Below, in pieces: positions 47,270 through 57,375 of a stretch of DNA of 64,000 bases. The notes under the pieces are model-generated. The model made no database searches. It was not told the DNA's origin and worked only from the letters and a program-made list of their open reading frames with translations. This stretch comes from a bacterium SCSIO 12844 (GTDB lineage Bacteria; Pseudomonadota; Gammaproteobacteria; Francisellales; Francisellaceae), in contig CP073743.1 in assembly GCA_024397935.1 (NCBI GenBank), positions 248,001 to 312,000 of the forward strand, written 5' to 3'. Position 1 is the first letter of the stretch, and every line of letters begins with the position of its first letter. Position numbers and translations under genes: made by a program.

Positions 47270-49060
47270 ATGAATATAGCAAAACAAGAGTTTGATGCAA
47301 TTGTAATTGGTGCTGGTGGTGCTGGCATGCGTGCATCGTATCAATTATCACAGTCAGGGTTAAATGTTGCCGTCATATCAAAAGTATTTCCAACACGCTC
47401 ACATACCGTTTCAGCTCAAGGTGGCATTGCAGCTGCTTTAGGTAATGTTGGTGATTTTGGTGATGACCTTCCAAATGACGACTGGCGTTGGCATATGTAT
47501 GATACAGTTAAAGGTTCAGATTATATTGGTGATCAAGATGCAATTGAGTATATGTGTGAACATGCACCAAAGGCAATTATTGAATTAGAACATATGGGAC
47601 TGCCTTTTTCACGTTTGGATGATGGTAAGATTTATCAACGTGCATTTGGCGGTATGTCAAGAAATTATGATGTAGCAAAGCAGGCAAAGCGTACATGTGC
47701 CGCTGCAGATAGAACAGGGCATGCATTATTACATACCCTATATCAAGGTAACCTAAAGCATCATACAAACTTTTTTAATGAGTGGTATGCCGTTGATTTA
47801 GTTAAAACATCAGACCACTCGATTGCAGGGGTGATAGCCTTATGTATGGAAACTGGACAGCTAGTATTTTTTCAATCAAAAATTACCATTTTAGCCACTG
47901 GCGGTGCTGGGCGTATTTATGAATCATCAACCAATGCACATATTAATACAGGGGATGGTGTTGGCATGGTTTTACGTGCAGGCTTTCCACTACAAGATAT
48001 GGAGTTTTGGCAATTTCATCCAACAGGTATTGCTGCTGCAGGTGTCTTGGTTACTGAGGGCTGTCGTGGTGAAGGTGGTATTCTACGTAATAAAGATGGT
48101 GAACGTTTTATGGAACGTTATGCACCAACAGCAAAAGATTTAGCCTCTCGTGATGTAGTCTCTCGTGCATCACAGCAAGAAATTAGAGAAGGGCGAGGCT
48201 TGCAATTTGGTGGTGTTGATAGTGTCAATTTAGACTTAACTCATTTAGATGAGAGTATTATTACTAAGCGCCTACCAGGTATTCGTGAATTAGCCATTAC
48301 ATTTGCAGGAGTTGATCCTATTAAAGAGATGATTCCTGTTGTGCCTACTTGCCATTATATGATGGGTGGTATTCCAACCAATAAATATGGTCAGGCAGTT
48401 ACACAAGATACCATGGGGCAAGATGTTGTTATTGGTGGTTTATATGCCGTAGGAGAATGTGCTTGTGTTTCTGTACATGGAGCAAATCGATTAGGTAGTA
48501 ATTCATTATTGGATTTAGTTGTTTTTGGACGTGCTGCGGGGATACACGCTCAAGATGCAATTCGACAAGGTGTATCAATGCAAAGTGTAACTGATAGTGA
48601 CTTAGAACATGCATTAGCTCGTCTTAACCGCTGGGAGACCAATAAAGATGGTGAACATGTTGCAGATTTACGACGTCAGTTGCAAAAAGCAATGCAACGT
48701 GATTTTGGTGTTTTTAGAACAGAAGAGACGATGCAAGAAGGATTAGATAGCTTAAAAGAGATTCGTAATCGTATTAAAAGTGCTGTTTTAGGTGATCATA
48801 GTAAAGTATTTAATACAGCGAGAATTGAAGCATTAGAGTTAGATAATTTAATGGAAACTGCAATGGCAACAGCTGTTTTAGCTGTAACCCGTAAAGAATC
48901 CCGTGGTGCTCATTCGCGAGAAGACTATCCAAAACGTGATGATGTCAATTGGCTTAAACATACGCTTTATTATTCAGAAGGTGATCGTTTTAGTGAGCGT
49001 GGTGTTAATATGATGCCAACGAAAGTGAAACCATTTGAACCAAAAGAGCGTAAATACTAA
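47270..49060 (+). CDS. sdhA: succinate dehydrogenase flavoprotein subunit
   Basis: SdhA oxidises succinate. The FAD loop VIGAGGAGM is at residues 12-20 and the covalent-FAD histidine is His45 in [30 protein letters not shown] and [13 protein letters not shown] mark the flavin and substrate sites. The 596-residue length is normal. It is in the sdhCDAB-sucAB operon, 11 bp after sdhD. Confidence 0.98.
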   Translation: MNIAKQEFDAIVIGAGGAGMRASYQLSQSGLNVAVISKVFPTRSHTVSAQGGIAAALGNVGDFGDDLPNDDWRWHMYDTVKGSDYIGDQDAIEYMCEHAPKAIIELEHMGLPFSRLDDGKIYQRAFGGMSRNYDVAKQAKRTCAAADRTGHALLHTLYQGNLKHHTNFFNEWYAVDLVKTSDHSIAGVIALCMETGQLVFFQSKITILATGGAGRIYESSTNAHINTGDGVGMVLRAGFPLQDMEFWQFHPTGIAAAGVLVTEGCRGEGGILRNKDGERFMERYAPTAKDLASRDVVSRASQQEIREGRGLQFGGVDSVNLDLTHLDESIITKRLPGIRELAITFAGVDPIKEMIPVVPTCHYMMGGIPTNKYGQAVTQDTMGQDVVIGGLYAVGECACVSVHGANRLGSNSLLDLVVFGRAAGIHAQDAIRQGVSMQSVTDSDLEHALARLNRWETNKDGEHVADLRRQLQKAMQRDFGVFRTEETMQEGLDSLKEIRNRIKSAVLGDHSKVFNTARIEALELDNLMETAMATAVLAVTRKESRGAHSREDYPKRDDVNWLKHTLYYSEGDRFSERGVNMMPTKVKPFEPKERKY

Positions 49061-49076
49061 AGGAGTCGTAATTAAA

Positions 49077-49784
49077 ATGCATACTATTAGATTTAAAATT
49101 TATCGTTATGACCCAGAAGTCGATAAAAAGCCTTATATGAAAGAATATACTCTAGAAGTAGATAATCCGCATATTAAAGTCTTAACAGCAATTGAAATGC
49201 TAAAAGAGAAAGATCCAACTATTGCAATACGCCGTTCTTGTCGAGAAGGTGTTTGTGGCTCTGATGGTATGAATATTAATGGTCAAAATCGTTTAGCTTG
49301 TATTACAACTTTAAGTGATTTAAAGCAACCGATTGTAATTAGGCCATTACCAGGGCTGCCTGTAATTCGTGATTTGGTGGTTGATATGAATCAATTTTAT
49401 CATAACTATGAAAAGGTAAAACCTTATCTGATTGCAGAAGAAGGCCATCAACCTGCAACTGAACGTTTACAGTCACCGGAAGATCGTGCAAAACTAGATG
49501 GACTGTATGAGTGCATCCTATGTGCATGTTGCTCAACATCTTGCCCATCATTTTGGTGGAATCCAGATAAATTTATCGGTCCTGCTGGATTGTTGCAAGC
49601 TTATCGTTTTGTGATTGATAGTCGAGATGTGGCAACAAAAGAACGCCTAAGTGATTTAGAAGATCCATATAGCGCATTTCGTTGTCGTGGTATTATGAAC
49701 TGTGTTCAAGTTTGCCCTAAAGGGCTTAATCCGACAAAAGCAATTGGCAAATTAAGATCAATGATGCTGAAAAATGATTTATAA
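49077..49784 (+). CDS. sdhB: succinate dehydrogenase iron-sulfur subunit
   Basis: The ATG at 49077 follows an AAAGGAG site by about 10 bases; a longer frame from 49035 overlaps sdhA and is not needed. SCREGVCGSDGMNINGQNRLAC binds the 2Fe-2S cluster, CILCACCSTSCP binds the 4Fe-4S, and CRGIMNCVQVCPKGLNP binds the 3Fe-4S. 235 residues, normal for SdhB. Confidence 0.97.
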   Translation: MHTIRFKIYRYDPEVDKKPYMKEYTLEVDNPHIKVLTAIEMLKEKDPTIAIRRSCREGVCGSDGMNINGQNRLACITTLSDLKQPIVIRPLPGLPVIRDLVVDMNQFYHNYEKVKPYLIAEEGHQPATERLQSPEDRAKLDGLYECILCACCSTSCPSFWWNPDKFIGPAGLLQAYRFVIDSRDVATKERLSDLEDPYSAFRCRGIMNCVQVCPKGLNPTKAIGKLRSMMLKNDL

Positions 49785-49846
49785 ATTTTAAAATAAAAGT
49801 TTATAGTATATCTATAAAAATATTATAGAGAAAAACAAAAGCTCAA

Positions 49847-52726
49847 ATGGTGATGAAAATGAGTGACAAAAGTAACGATCCTGAATCTATGAAACAATTA
49901 TGGTCTAATTCTCAATTATCTGGTGGAAGTAGTGCTTATTTAGACTCTATCTATGAATCATATTTAGAGAACCCTGATAGTGTTGATGCTAGCTGGCGCG
50001 CTTATTTTGATCAAATGGCTAATGGCGTCATTGACACACCGCATTCACAAGTACGCCAAGAGTTTATTGAATTAGCACGTCATCCACGCACGATTCAAAA
50101 AACTGAAACAGCTGTTACAGGAGAATTTCCTGATGGAGGAGATCAAGTATCAGCTGTGATGGATTTAGTTTATGCTTATCGTTATGTTGGTCATAAATTA
50201 GCAAAGATAGATCCATTGGGCTTAAGAGATACGCAAGATGTACCTGAGTTAGCATTAGCATTTCATGGCCTTAAGGCATCTGATTTGGATGTTGAATTTA
50301 ATGCTGGAGCAATCACGCATCATAAGCCATTAAAACTAAAAGAAATTATCAAAAAGCTTGAATCAATTTACTGTGGCCCCATTGGCTCTGAATATATGCA
50401 CATTACTGAAACTGCAGAAAAAATGTGGTTGCGAGAACGTTTAGAAGAAACAGTTCGTCCAATTAGTAATGAGCGCAAAATATGGTTATTAAAACGCCTA
50501 AGTGCTGCTGAAGGTTTAGAAAAATACTTAGGCATGCGTTATGTTGGCCAAAAACGCTTTTCTTTAGAAGGTGGTGAAAGCTTAATTCCAATTTTTGATC
50601 GTATGGTCGAAAAATCTGGTGATTATAATGTCAAAGAGCTTATTATTGGTATGGCGCATCGTGGGCGATTAAATGTGCTTGTTAATATTATGGGTAAATC
50701 GCCTCAGGAGCTATTTAAAGAGTTTGAAGGTAAGCAAGGACGTAAATTATTATCAGGTGATGTGAAGTATCATTTAGGATTTTCATCAAATGCACGTACA
50801 AATCATGGGGATGTACATTTATCATTAGCTTTTAACCCATCACACCTTGAGACAGTTGATGCAGTTGCTGTGGGTTCAGCAAGAGCAAGACAAGATCGTT
50901 GGAAGGGTAGTGATAATATAGAGAATAAAGTGATTCCAGTTCAAGTTCATGGAGATGCAGCATTTTCTGGACAAGGTATTGTGATGGAGACTTTAGCTTT
51001 ATCACAGACACGTGCTTATGGCACAGGTGGCTCCATTCATCTTGTGATTAATAATCAGGTTGGTTTTACAACCAGTAATCCTAAAGATGCTAGAAGTAGC
51101 TTATATTCAACAGATATCGCTAAAATGATTGAAGCGCCTATTTTTCATGTTAATGGTGATGACCCTGAAGCAGTACTAAGAGTCATCGAATTAGCATTTG
51201 ATTATCGAATGACATTTAACAAAGATGTTGTCATTGATTTGGTTTGTTATCGTCGTCACGGTCACAATGAAGCAGATGAACCATCAGGTACTCAGCCTGA
51301 AATGTATCAAACGATTAAACAATTAAAAACAACGTGTCGTTTATATGCTGATCGTTTAGTAAATGATGGCCTAATTTCAGAAAGTGATGCTAAAGAGATT
51401 CAAAAAAATTACCGTAAGCGTTTAGAGAATGAGCAGTGTGTTGCTAATGTCACAACTGATTTATCAGCATCGGAAGATTTAAAACTAGTTGATTGGAGTC
51501 CTTATTTAGATAAGCACTGGTTAAAAGATAATGTATCAACAACTTATGATAAAGAAAAGCTTGTTCAGTTAGCAAAAAAAGTATGCCAGTACCCTGCCAA
51601 TTTTAAATTACAGCCTCAGGTGAAAAAAACTTATGATGAACGTCTTAAGATGGCTTGTGGTGAAGTTGCTTTTAATTGGGGTGCTGCTGAAATGCTTGCT
51701 TATGCAACATTAGTTGAAGAAGGACACCCTATTCGTATGACAGGCGAAGACTGTGGGCGTGGTACATTTTCACATCGTTATGCTGTCTTACATAATCATG
51801 ATTTAGTTAATAAAGTACAACCTGATTATATTCCAGTACAACACCTATCTGAAAAACAGGCAAGTTTTGAGATTTATGACTCTATTTTATCTGAATATGC
51901 CGTATTAGGTTTTGAATATGGTTATTCTGCCTCAGCACCTAATTCGCTAGTAATTTGGGAGGCGCAATTTGGTGACTTTGCAAATACAGCTCAAGTTGTT
52001 ATTGATCAGTTTATTTCTTCGGCTGAAGAAAAATGGGGGCGTTTATCAGGATTAACACTTTATTTACCACATGGGCAAGAAGGTGCGGGGCCTGAACACT
52101 CATCAGCTCGTTTAGAGCGTTATTTACAATTATGTGCTAATGAAAATATGCAAGTCTGTATACCAACAACGCCTGCTCAAATGTATCATATGATTCGAAG
52201 GCAAGCATTAAGACCATACCGCAAACCACTTATTGTTATGACACCTAAAAGCCTATTACGTCACCCAATGGTGCACTCTTCAATAGATGATTTAAGTGAA
52301 GGTCATTTTCATTGCGTGATTAAAGAAGTGGATGCTGCAATAAAAGCAAAAAATGTCAAGCGTGTTGTTATTTGTACAGGCAAAGTATATTACGATTTAT
52401 ATAAAAAGCGTAATGAAAAAGAGCTAACTGATGTTGCTATTATTCGTCTTGAGCAATTAAATCCATTCCCTGAAGCTGAATTTAAAAAAGTAATGAAAGC
52501 TTATAACCATGTAACTGATATTATATGGGCTCAAGAAGAGCCAGAAAATCAAGGTGCTTGGTGGATGATTTCGCATTGTATTAGAAAAATGCTTAATGAC
52601 AACCAAACACTAGGCTATGCAGGGCGAGCTGCTGCTGCATCACCAGCTGTGGGTTATCCTTCATTATTCCACGAACAACAAGAGCAACTAGTTTTAGATG
52701 CATTGAATTTATCTCAAACAGATTAA
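49847..52726 (+). CDS. sucA: 2-oxoglutarate dehydrogenase E1 component
   Basis: SucA decarboxylates 2-oxoglutarate with thiamine diphosphate. It has IGMAHRGRLNVLVNIMGK, the HGDAAFSGQG and VNGDDPEAVLRV thiamine-Mg region, and RRHGHNEADEP. The N-terminus (SSAYLDSIYESYLENPDSVDASWRAYF) is the E2-contact peptide. Several start codons are close together (ATG 49847, 49853 and 49859); the GGTGA stretch upstream of 49859 may be its ribosome site. 959 residues. It precedes sucB. Confidence 0.97.
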   Translation: MVMKMSDKSNDPESMKQLWSNSQLSGGSSAYLDSIYESYLENPDSVDASWRAYFDQMANGVIDTPHSQVRQEFIELARHPRTIQKTETAVTGEFPDGGDQVSAVMDLVYAYRYVGHKLAKIDPLGLRDTQDVPELALAFHGLKASDLDVEFNAGAITHHKPLKLKEIIKKLESIYCGPIGSEYMHITETAEKMWLRERLEETVRPISNERKIWLLKRLSAAEGLEKYLGMRYVGQKRFSLEGGESLIPIFDRMVEKSGDYNVKELIIGMAHRGRLNVLVNIMGKSPQELFKEFEGKQGRKLLSGDVKYHLGFSSNARTNHGDVHLSLAFNPSHLETVDAVAVGSARARQDRWKGSDNIENKVIPVQVHGDAAFSGQGIVMETLALSQTRAYGTGGSIHLVINNQVGFTTSNPKDARSSLYSTDIAKMIEAPIFHVNGDDPEAVLRVIELAFDYRMTFNKDVVIDLVCYRRHGHNEADEPSGTQPEMYQTIKQLKTTCRLYADRLVNDGLISESDAKEIQKNYRKRLENEQCVANVTTDLSASEDLKLVDWSPYLDKHWLKDNVSTTYDKEKLVQLAKKVCQYPANFKLQPQVKKTYDERLKMACGEVAFNWGAAEMLAYATLVEEGHPIRMTGEDCGRGTFSHRYAVLHNHDLVNKVQPDYIPVQHLSEKQASFEIYDSILSEYAVLGFEYGYSASAPNSLVIWEAQFGDFANTAQVVIDQFISSAEEKWGRLSGLTLYLPHGQEGAGPEHSSARLERYLQLCANENMQVCIPTTPAQMYHMIRRQALRPYRKPLIVMTPKSLLRHPMVHSSIDDLSEGHFHCVIKEVDAAIKAKNVKRVVICTGKVYYDLYKKRNEKELTDVAIIRLEQLNPFPEAEFKKVMKAYNHVTDIIWAQEEPENQGAWWMISHCIRKMLNDNQTLGYAGRAAAASPAVGYPSLFHEQQEQLVLDALNLSQTD

Positions 52727-52768
52727 TTAAGTTTAATATTTGATAGAAACTAAAAGGTAGTATTATCC

Positions 52769-54328
52769 ATGACAATTGAAGTAAAAACACCTGTATTTCC
52801 TGAATCTATTACAGAAGGCACAGTTGCAACTTGGCATAAGAAAGAAGGTGATCAAGTTGAAGAAGATGAGGTTATTGTTGAAGTAGAAACAGATAAAGTC
52901 GTTATGGAAGTACCAGCGATGTCATCTGGAGTTATAAACAAAATTATTAAACATGAAGGTGATGTGGTTAATAGTGAAGAAGTATTAGCTACACTAAGTG
53001 AAACTAGTGGTGAGATAGTAAAAGAGTCAGCAGAAGTAAAAGCACCTCAAAAGCAAATGGCTACTTCTACTTCAAGTGAGAAGAAACCTGCAACTGTTGG
53101 CGTAAAAGCCGTTGATATAAAAGTACCTCAGTTTCCTGAATCTATTACAGAAGGTACCATTGCAAATTGGCATAAAAAAGTCGGTGAGCAAGTAGAAGAA
53201 AATGATGTGATTGTTGAAATTGAAACAGATAAAGTTGTTATGGAAGTACCAGCAATGGAAAGTGGTGTCATCTCAGGGATTCTTAAAACCGAAGGTGATG
53301 TTGTATTAACTGAAGAGATTATTGGTACTTTAATTGTTGGCGCACCAGCACCTTCACAAACAGCAGCAAGTGTAACAGCTGATGTAAATACCCAAGTAAA
53401 TCACGCCAATGAGACTCAAGCACAGCATTTATCACCATCGGTACGTCGTGCAGTAAAAGAGCATGATATTGATATAGCAAATATTCAGGGTAGCGGTAAA
53501 GGTGGTCGTATTGTTAAGGAAGATTTAAATAAGCCACAGCAAGCTACATCTACTGTGCCACCAACTCAAGCAAAAGCTATGCCTACCCAGTCGCCTAAAC
53601 CTCAGACACAGGTTGAAATAACAGGTGATCGTTACGAAAAACGTGTCAAGATGACGCGACTTCGCCAAACGGTTGCTAAACGATTGGTTGAAGTGCAGCA
53701 TACTAATGCCATTTTAACTACATTTAATGAAGTTGATATGAAACCTGTGATGGATTTACGCAAAAAATATAAAGATTTATTTGCTAAGGAGTATGAGACT
53801 AAACTTGGCTTTATGTCATTTTTCTTAAAAGCCTCTGTTGAAGCATTAAAGCGCTTTCCAGAAGTCAATGCATCTATTGATGGCGATGATATCGTATATC
53901 ATGGTTTTTATGATATTGGTGTCGCTGTAGGCTCAGATAGAGGCTTAGTTGTGCCTGTAATTCGTCATGCTGATCAGAAGTCGTTTGCTGATATTGAAGC
54001 AGATATTGTGCAAAAAGCGATTCGTGCGCGTGATGGTAAATTATCACTAGAAGAAATGCAAGGTGGTACATTTACTATTACCAATGGTGGGACTTATGGC
54101 TCAATGCTGTCAACACCGATTATTAATGCGCCACAAAGTGCTATTTTAGGGATGCATAATATTGTTGAGCGTCCTGTGGTGAAAGATGGCCAAGTCGTTG
54201 TCAGACCAATTATGTATTTAGCACTATCTTATGATCATCGAATTATCGATGGTAGTGTTTCAGTACGTTTCTTAAAAACAATTAAAGAGATGATTGAAGA
54301 TCCGGCAAGATTATTGCTTCAAGTATAA
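52769..54328 (+). CDS. sucB: dihydrolipoyl succinyltransferase (E2) with two lipoyl domains
   Basis: The 519-residue E2 component has two tandem lipoyl domains, with lipoyl lysines Lys43 and Lys155, both in [11 protein letters not shown]. The two copies are closely similar (each includes [18 protein letters not shown]). After an Ala/Pro/Gln linker comes the peripheral-subunit-binding domain (about 215-250, [14 protein letters not shown]), then the catalytic domain ending SYDHRIIDG with the active His. E. coli SucB has one lipoyl domain and 405 residues; two are also expected in Francisella. lpd and sucCD are not nearby. Confidence 0.97.
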   Translation: MTIEVKTPVFPESITEGTVATWHKKEGDQVEEDEVIVEVETDKVVMEVPAMSSGVINKIIKHEGDVVNSEEVLATLSETSGEIVKESAEVKAPQKQMATSTSSEKKPATVGVKAVDIKVPQFPESITEGTIANWHKKVGEQVEENDVIVEIETDKVVMEVPAMESGVISGILKTEGDVVLTEEIIGTLIVGAPAPSQTAASVTADVNTQVNHANETQAQHLSPSVRRAVKEHDIDIANIQGSGKGGRIVKEDLNKPQQATSTVPPTQAKAMPTQSPKPQTQVEITGDRYEKRVKMTRLRQTVAKRLVEVQHTNAILTTFNEVDMKPVMDLRKKYKDLFAKEYETKLGFMSFFLKASVEALKRFPEVNASIDGDDIVYHGFYDIGVAVGSDRGLVVPVIRHADQKSFADIEADIVQKAIRARDGKLSLEEMQGGTFTITNGGTYGSMLSTPIINAPQSAILGMHNIVERPVVKDGQVVVRPIMYLALSYDHRIIDGSVSVRFLKTIKEMIEDPARLLLQV

Positions 54329-54363
54329 TATTAATTTAACATGTCATGACAAACGTATTAATG

Positions 54364-54386
54364 GGCCCGAAAATTCGGGCTTTTTT
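54364..54386 (+). terminator. intrinsic terminator of the sdh-suc operon
   Basis: GCCCGA and TCGGGC pair around AAAT, followed by a run of T residues. It lies 36 bp after sucB and separates the operon from apt. Confidence 0.93.
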
Positions 54387-54420
54387 ATGATTTATAGTTA
54401 ATTGATAATTGAGGATACTG

Positions 54421-54939
54421 ATGGAATATAACTTATCTAATAGCATTCGCGCTGTAAAAGATTTTCCTAAGCCAAATATTTTATTTCGTGATATTACAAC
54501 CTTATTAAATGATGCTGATGTTTATCAACAAGCACTTGATCAGTTAGAGCTCGTTGCTAAAAAATATGAATTTGATGTAATTGCTGCAATAGAGTCGCGT
54601 GGCTTTATTTTTGGTGGTGTACTAGCGGATCGGCTAAAAAAACGCTTTGTACCGATTAGAAAACCAGGAAAATTACCTTATCAAACCTATCAGGTTGAAT
54701 ATGAATTAGAATATGGTAAAGATGCGTTAGAAGTGCATATTGATGCGTTTAAAAAAAATGATCGCATTTTAATTATCGATGATTTATTAGCAACAGGCGG
54801 TACTGCCAAAGCTGCAGCAGAACTTATTGAAATATCTGGCGCTAAGATAAGTAACTTTTTATTTTTAGTTGAACTCGATGATTTAATGGGTAGAGCATTA
54901 TTAACTAATTATGTCGTTGATGCTTTAGTCCACTATTAA
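54421..54939 (+). CDS. apt: adenine phosphoribosyltransferase
   Basis: The true start is the ATG at 54421, with GAGGA 5-9 bases upstream; a TTG further upstream is not needed. It salvages adenine with PRPP to AMP. The PRPP motif is ILIIDDLLATGGTAKAAAEL, and AIESRGFIFGGVLADRL is the adenine-side loop. 172 residues. Confidence 0.96.
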   Translation: MEYNLSNSIRAVKDFPKPNILFRDITTLLNDADVYQQALDQLELVAKKYEFDVIAAIESRGFIFGGVLADRLKKRFVPIRKPGKLPYQTYQVEYELEYGKDALEVHIDAFKKNDRILIIDDLLATGGTAKAAAELIEISGAKISNFLFLVELDDLMGRALLTNYVVDALVHY

Positions 54940-54953
54940 AATAGGTCGCTATT

Positions 54954-55478
54954 TTATTTCTTTTTTTTATTAATTAATGAAATAATATACAACACAATCC
55001 AGCGTATGCAAACAGCAACTAAAACGCCAATTAATGATTCTAAAAATCGTGATAAGGCATTCCAAAATGGTGGTATATGTGGTGAGAGTAAGCTTACAGC
55101 GATAACAACTGCAGCGGTTAGACCTGCAAGGCGTAATCCTTCTTCGAAATGAATAAATTTACAGATTAAAGAAATTAAGAAAATAACAGGGATACAAAGA
55201 ATAATATGTGCCGGAAAAAAAACTAAAAAAATACCAGCAATGGCTGCTCCAATAAATGAGCCAATTAAGCGTACAACTGCCATATGATCTGTCAGTTTAC
55301 GTGTATTTTGTATAACAACAATGCCTGAAATTGCAGCCCAGAGCCCACCAATGATTGACAATTGTTGACTGCTATAACCAATAAAGCTACTAATTAGAAA
55401 GCAAATCCATACAATGAGTGCCATTTCAATAGATAGAAATAATTTAGTCGATAGTTTATTTTGATGTAAATGAATCAT
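54954..55478 (-). CDS. FUSC/aromatic acid exporter-like membrane protein (small)
   Basis: The 174-residue protein has five to six membrane helices with the family's WAAISGIVVIQNTRKLTDHMAVVRLIGSFIGAAIAG segment, seen here in pieces, and a basic C-terminus (SLINKKKK). It resembles the N-terminal membrane half of aromatic-acid exporters (FUSC/ArAE), without the second half. It converges with apt with a 14-bp gap. Function is unknown; the larger FUSC-like protein at 43592 may be related in type. Confidence 0.75.
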   Translation of the reverse strand: MIHLHQNKLSTKLFLSIEMALIVWICFLISSFIGYSSQQLSIIGGLWAAISGIVVIQNTRKLTDHMAVVRLIGSFIGAAIAGIFLVFFPAHIILCIPVIFLISLICKFIHFEEGLRLAGLTAAVVIAVSLLSPHIPPFWNALSRFLESLIGVLVAVCIRWIVLYIISLINKKKK

Positions 55479-55601
55479 TTTTGCTCACTTAAAGTCCATA
55501 TCCTGTTACTTTAAATTTAGAAAAAAATTGCTGATCATTCAAGTTGATTAGGGTGAAACAACAATTTATATTTGCTGTAACTATGCTGGCATATGATTGA
55601 A

Positions 55602-55618
55602 TTTCATCTATGATGAAA
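55602..55618. promoter_or_regulatory. 7-bp perfect dyad upstream of second malic enzyme
   Basis: TTTCATC-TAT-GATGAAA forms a perfect dyad 51 bp ahead of the malic enzyme ATG. It differs from the dyad upstream of copy 1, so the two genes may be controlled differently. Confidence 0.4.
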
Positions 55619-55668
55619 GACATTCTAATTAATTCTTATCAGTAAGATTATAATGAAGGAGAGATCTG

Positions 55669-57375
55669 ATGCCATCGAAGAAAAAAGTTGCTACTGGTCA
55701 ATCAATTAGTACAAAGCTCAAAGGTAGAGCACTTTTAAATGAACCATTATTAAATAAAGGTACGGCATTTAATGAGCTAGAGCGAGATAGTTTTGATTTA
55801 CATGGTTTGTTGCCAGTACATATTGAGTCAATGAATTCACAAGTGATGCGTGTTGGCCGTCAATTACAGGAAAAAGCTAATAATATTCAAAAAAATATTT
55901 TTTTAAATGCTTTACATGACAGTAACGTAACCTTGTTTTATAAATATGCGACAATGAACATAGATGAAGTGTTACCGATTGTTTATACACCGACAGTTGG
56001 CGATGCAGTAGAAAGCTATTCATGTGAATTTAGAAGGCCTGCAGGTGTTTACCTTTCTTATGAACAAAAGGATAAATTAGATAAAATTTTAGCAAAAACA
56101 GCTAAAGAACGAGAGATTGATTTTATTATTGTTACCGATGGTGAAGCAGTACTTGGTATTGGTGATTGGGGCATTGGTGGTATGGATATCAGTATTGGCA
56201 AATTAATGGTTTATATTATTTGCTCAGGGATCAATCCTGCTCGAGTTTTGCCTGTACAATTAGATGTAGGAACTAATAATCAAAAATTGATCGATAGCTC
56301 ACTCTATTTAGGATCACATCATAAGCGAATTACAGGTAAAGAGTACGATGAGTTTATTGATTTATTTGTCAAAAGCGTTAAAAAACATTTTCCAAACGTC
56401 TATTTACATTGGGAAGATTTTGGCCGTGATCATGCCAGAAGTATTTTAGAAAAATATCGTAATGATCTATGTACATTTAATGATGATATGCAAGGTACAG
56501 GAATTGTTGCAACTGCTAACACAATTACTGGCATTCAGGCAACAAAAACGAGCTTTAGTGATCATGTGGTTGTGATGTTTGGCGCAGGCACAGCAGGCTG
56601 TGGTATTATGGATCAGATATTAGATGCATTCGTTGCCAGTGGTATGACAGAGGCACAGGCAAGAAAACGTTTTTATATTATTGATCGTAATGGTTTAATT
56701 GTAGATGATATGGAAGGTTTACCTTATTTTCAAAAACCCTATGCAAGAAAAAGAAGTGAACTTAAAAAATGGCAGGTAGTTGATCAGGATAATATATCTT
56801 TACAAGAAGTCGTTGAAAATGCTAAAGCGACTATTTTAATTGGCTGCTCAACAGTTAAAGGAGCGTTTAATAAACCAATTGTAAAAGCAATGGCTAAAAA
56901 TATTAAACGTCCAATTATTATGCCATTATCTAATCCAAACTCACATTGTGAGGCTGAACCTGAAGACTTAATTAAATGGACAGATGCTAAAGCGATTATT
57001 GCAGCAGGTAGTCCGTTTGATCCTGTTGAATATAAAGGTAAGACATACGTGATATCTCAGGCAAATAATGCGTTTATTTTCCCTGGTCTTGGTCTTGGCG
57101 CAATTGCTGTTAAAGCGACAAAAATGTCAGATAATATGATTCGAGCAGCATGTAAAGCATTAAGTGAGTTCTCACCATTAAGAAAAAATAAAGATGCGCC
57201 AATCTTACCACCAATTCATGATGCACCATTAGTCAGTAAAAAGGCAGCTGTAGCTGTTGCAAAAGCTGCAATTAAGGAAGGTTTATCAGCAATTAATGCT
57301 AAGGCATCCGATGCGGAAAAATTAGTAGAAGCGGCACAATGGACACCTAAGTATTCTAAATTAAATAAAGCTTAA
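55669..57375 (+). CDS. malic enzyme, copy 2
   Basis: The 568-residue protein has the same layout as copy 1 (LPIVYTPTVGDAVESY, YLHWEDFGRDHA, FNDDMQGTGIV, VMFGAGTAGCGIMD) but diverges clearly along its length, and it has a basic N-terminus (PSKKKVATGQS). The GAGTAGCGIMD loop differs from GAGTAGIGIAD in copy 1, so coenzyme preference may differ. An AAGGAGAG site precedes the ATG. Two malic enzymes would let pyruvate be made with NADH or NADPH. Confidence 0.93.
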   Translation: MPSKKKVATGQSISTKLKGRALLNEPLLNKGTAFNELERDSFDLHGLLPVHIESMNSQVMRVGRQLQEKANNIQKNIFLNALHDSNVTLFYKYATMNIDEVLPIVYTPTVGDAVESYSCEFRRPAGVYLSYEQKDKLDKILAKTAKEREIDFIIVTDGEAVLGIGDWGIGGMDISIGKLMVYIICSGINPARVLPVQLDVGTNNQKLIDSSLYLGSHHKRITGKEYDEFIDLFVKSVKKHFPNVYLHWEDFGRDHARSILEKYRNDLCTFNDDMQGTGIVATANTITGIQATKTSFSDHVVVMFGAGTAGCGIMDQILDAFVASGMTEAQARKRFYIIDRNGLIVDDMEGLPYFQKPYARKRSELKKWQVVDQDNISLQEVVENAKATILIGCSTVKGAFNKPIVKAMAKNIKRPIIMPLSNPNSHCEAEPEDLIKWTDAKAIIAAGSPFDPVEYKGKTYVISQANNAFIFPGLGLGAIAVKATKMSDNMIRAACKALSEFSPLRKNKDAPILPPIHDAPLVSKKAAVAVAKAAIKEGLSAINAKASDAEKLVEAAQWTPKYSKLNKA

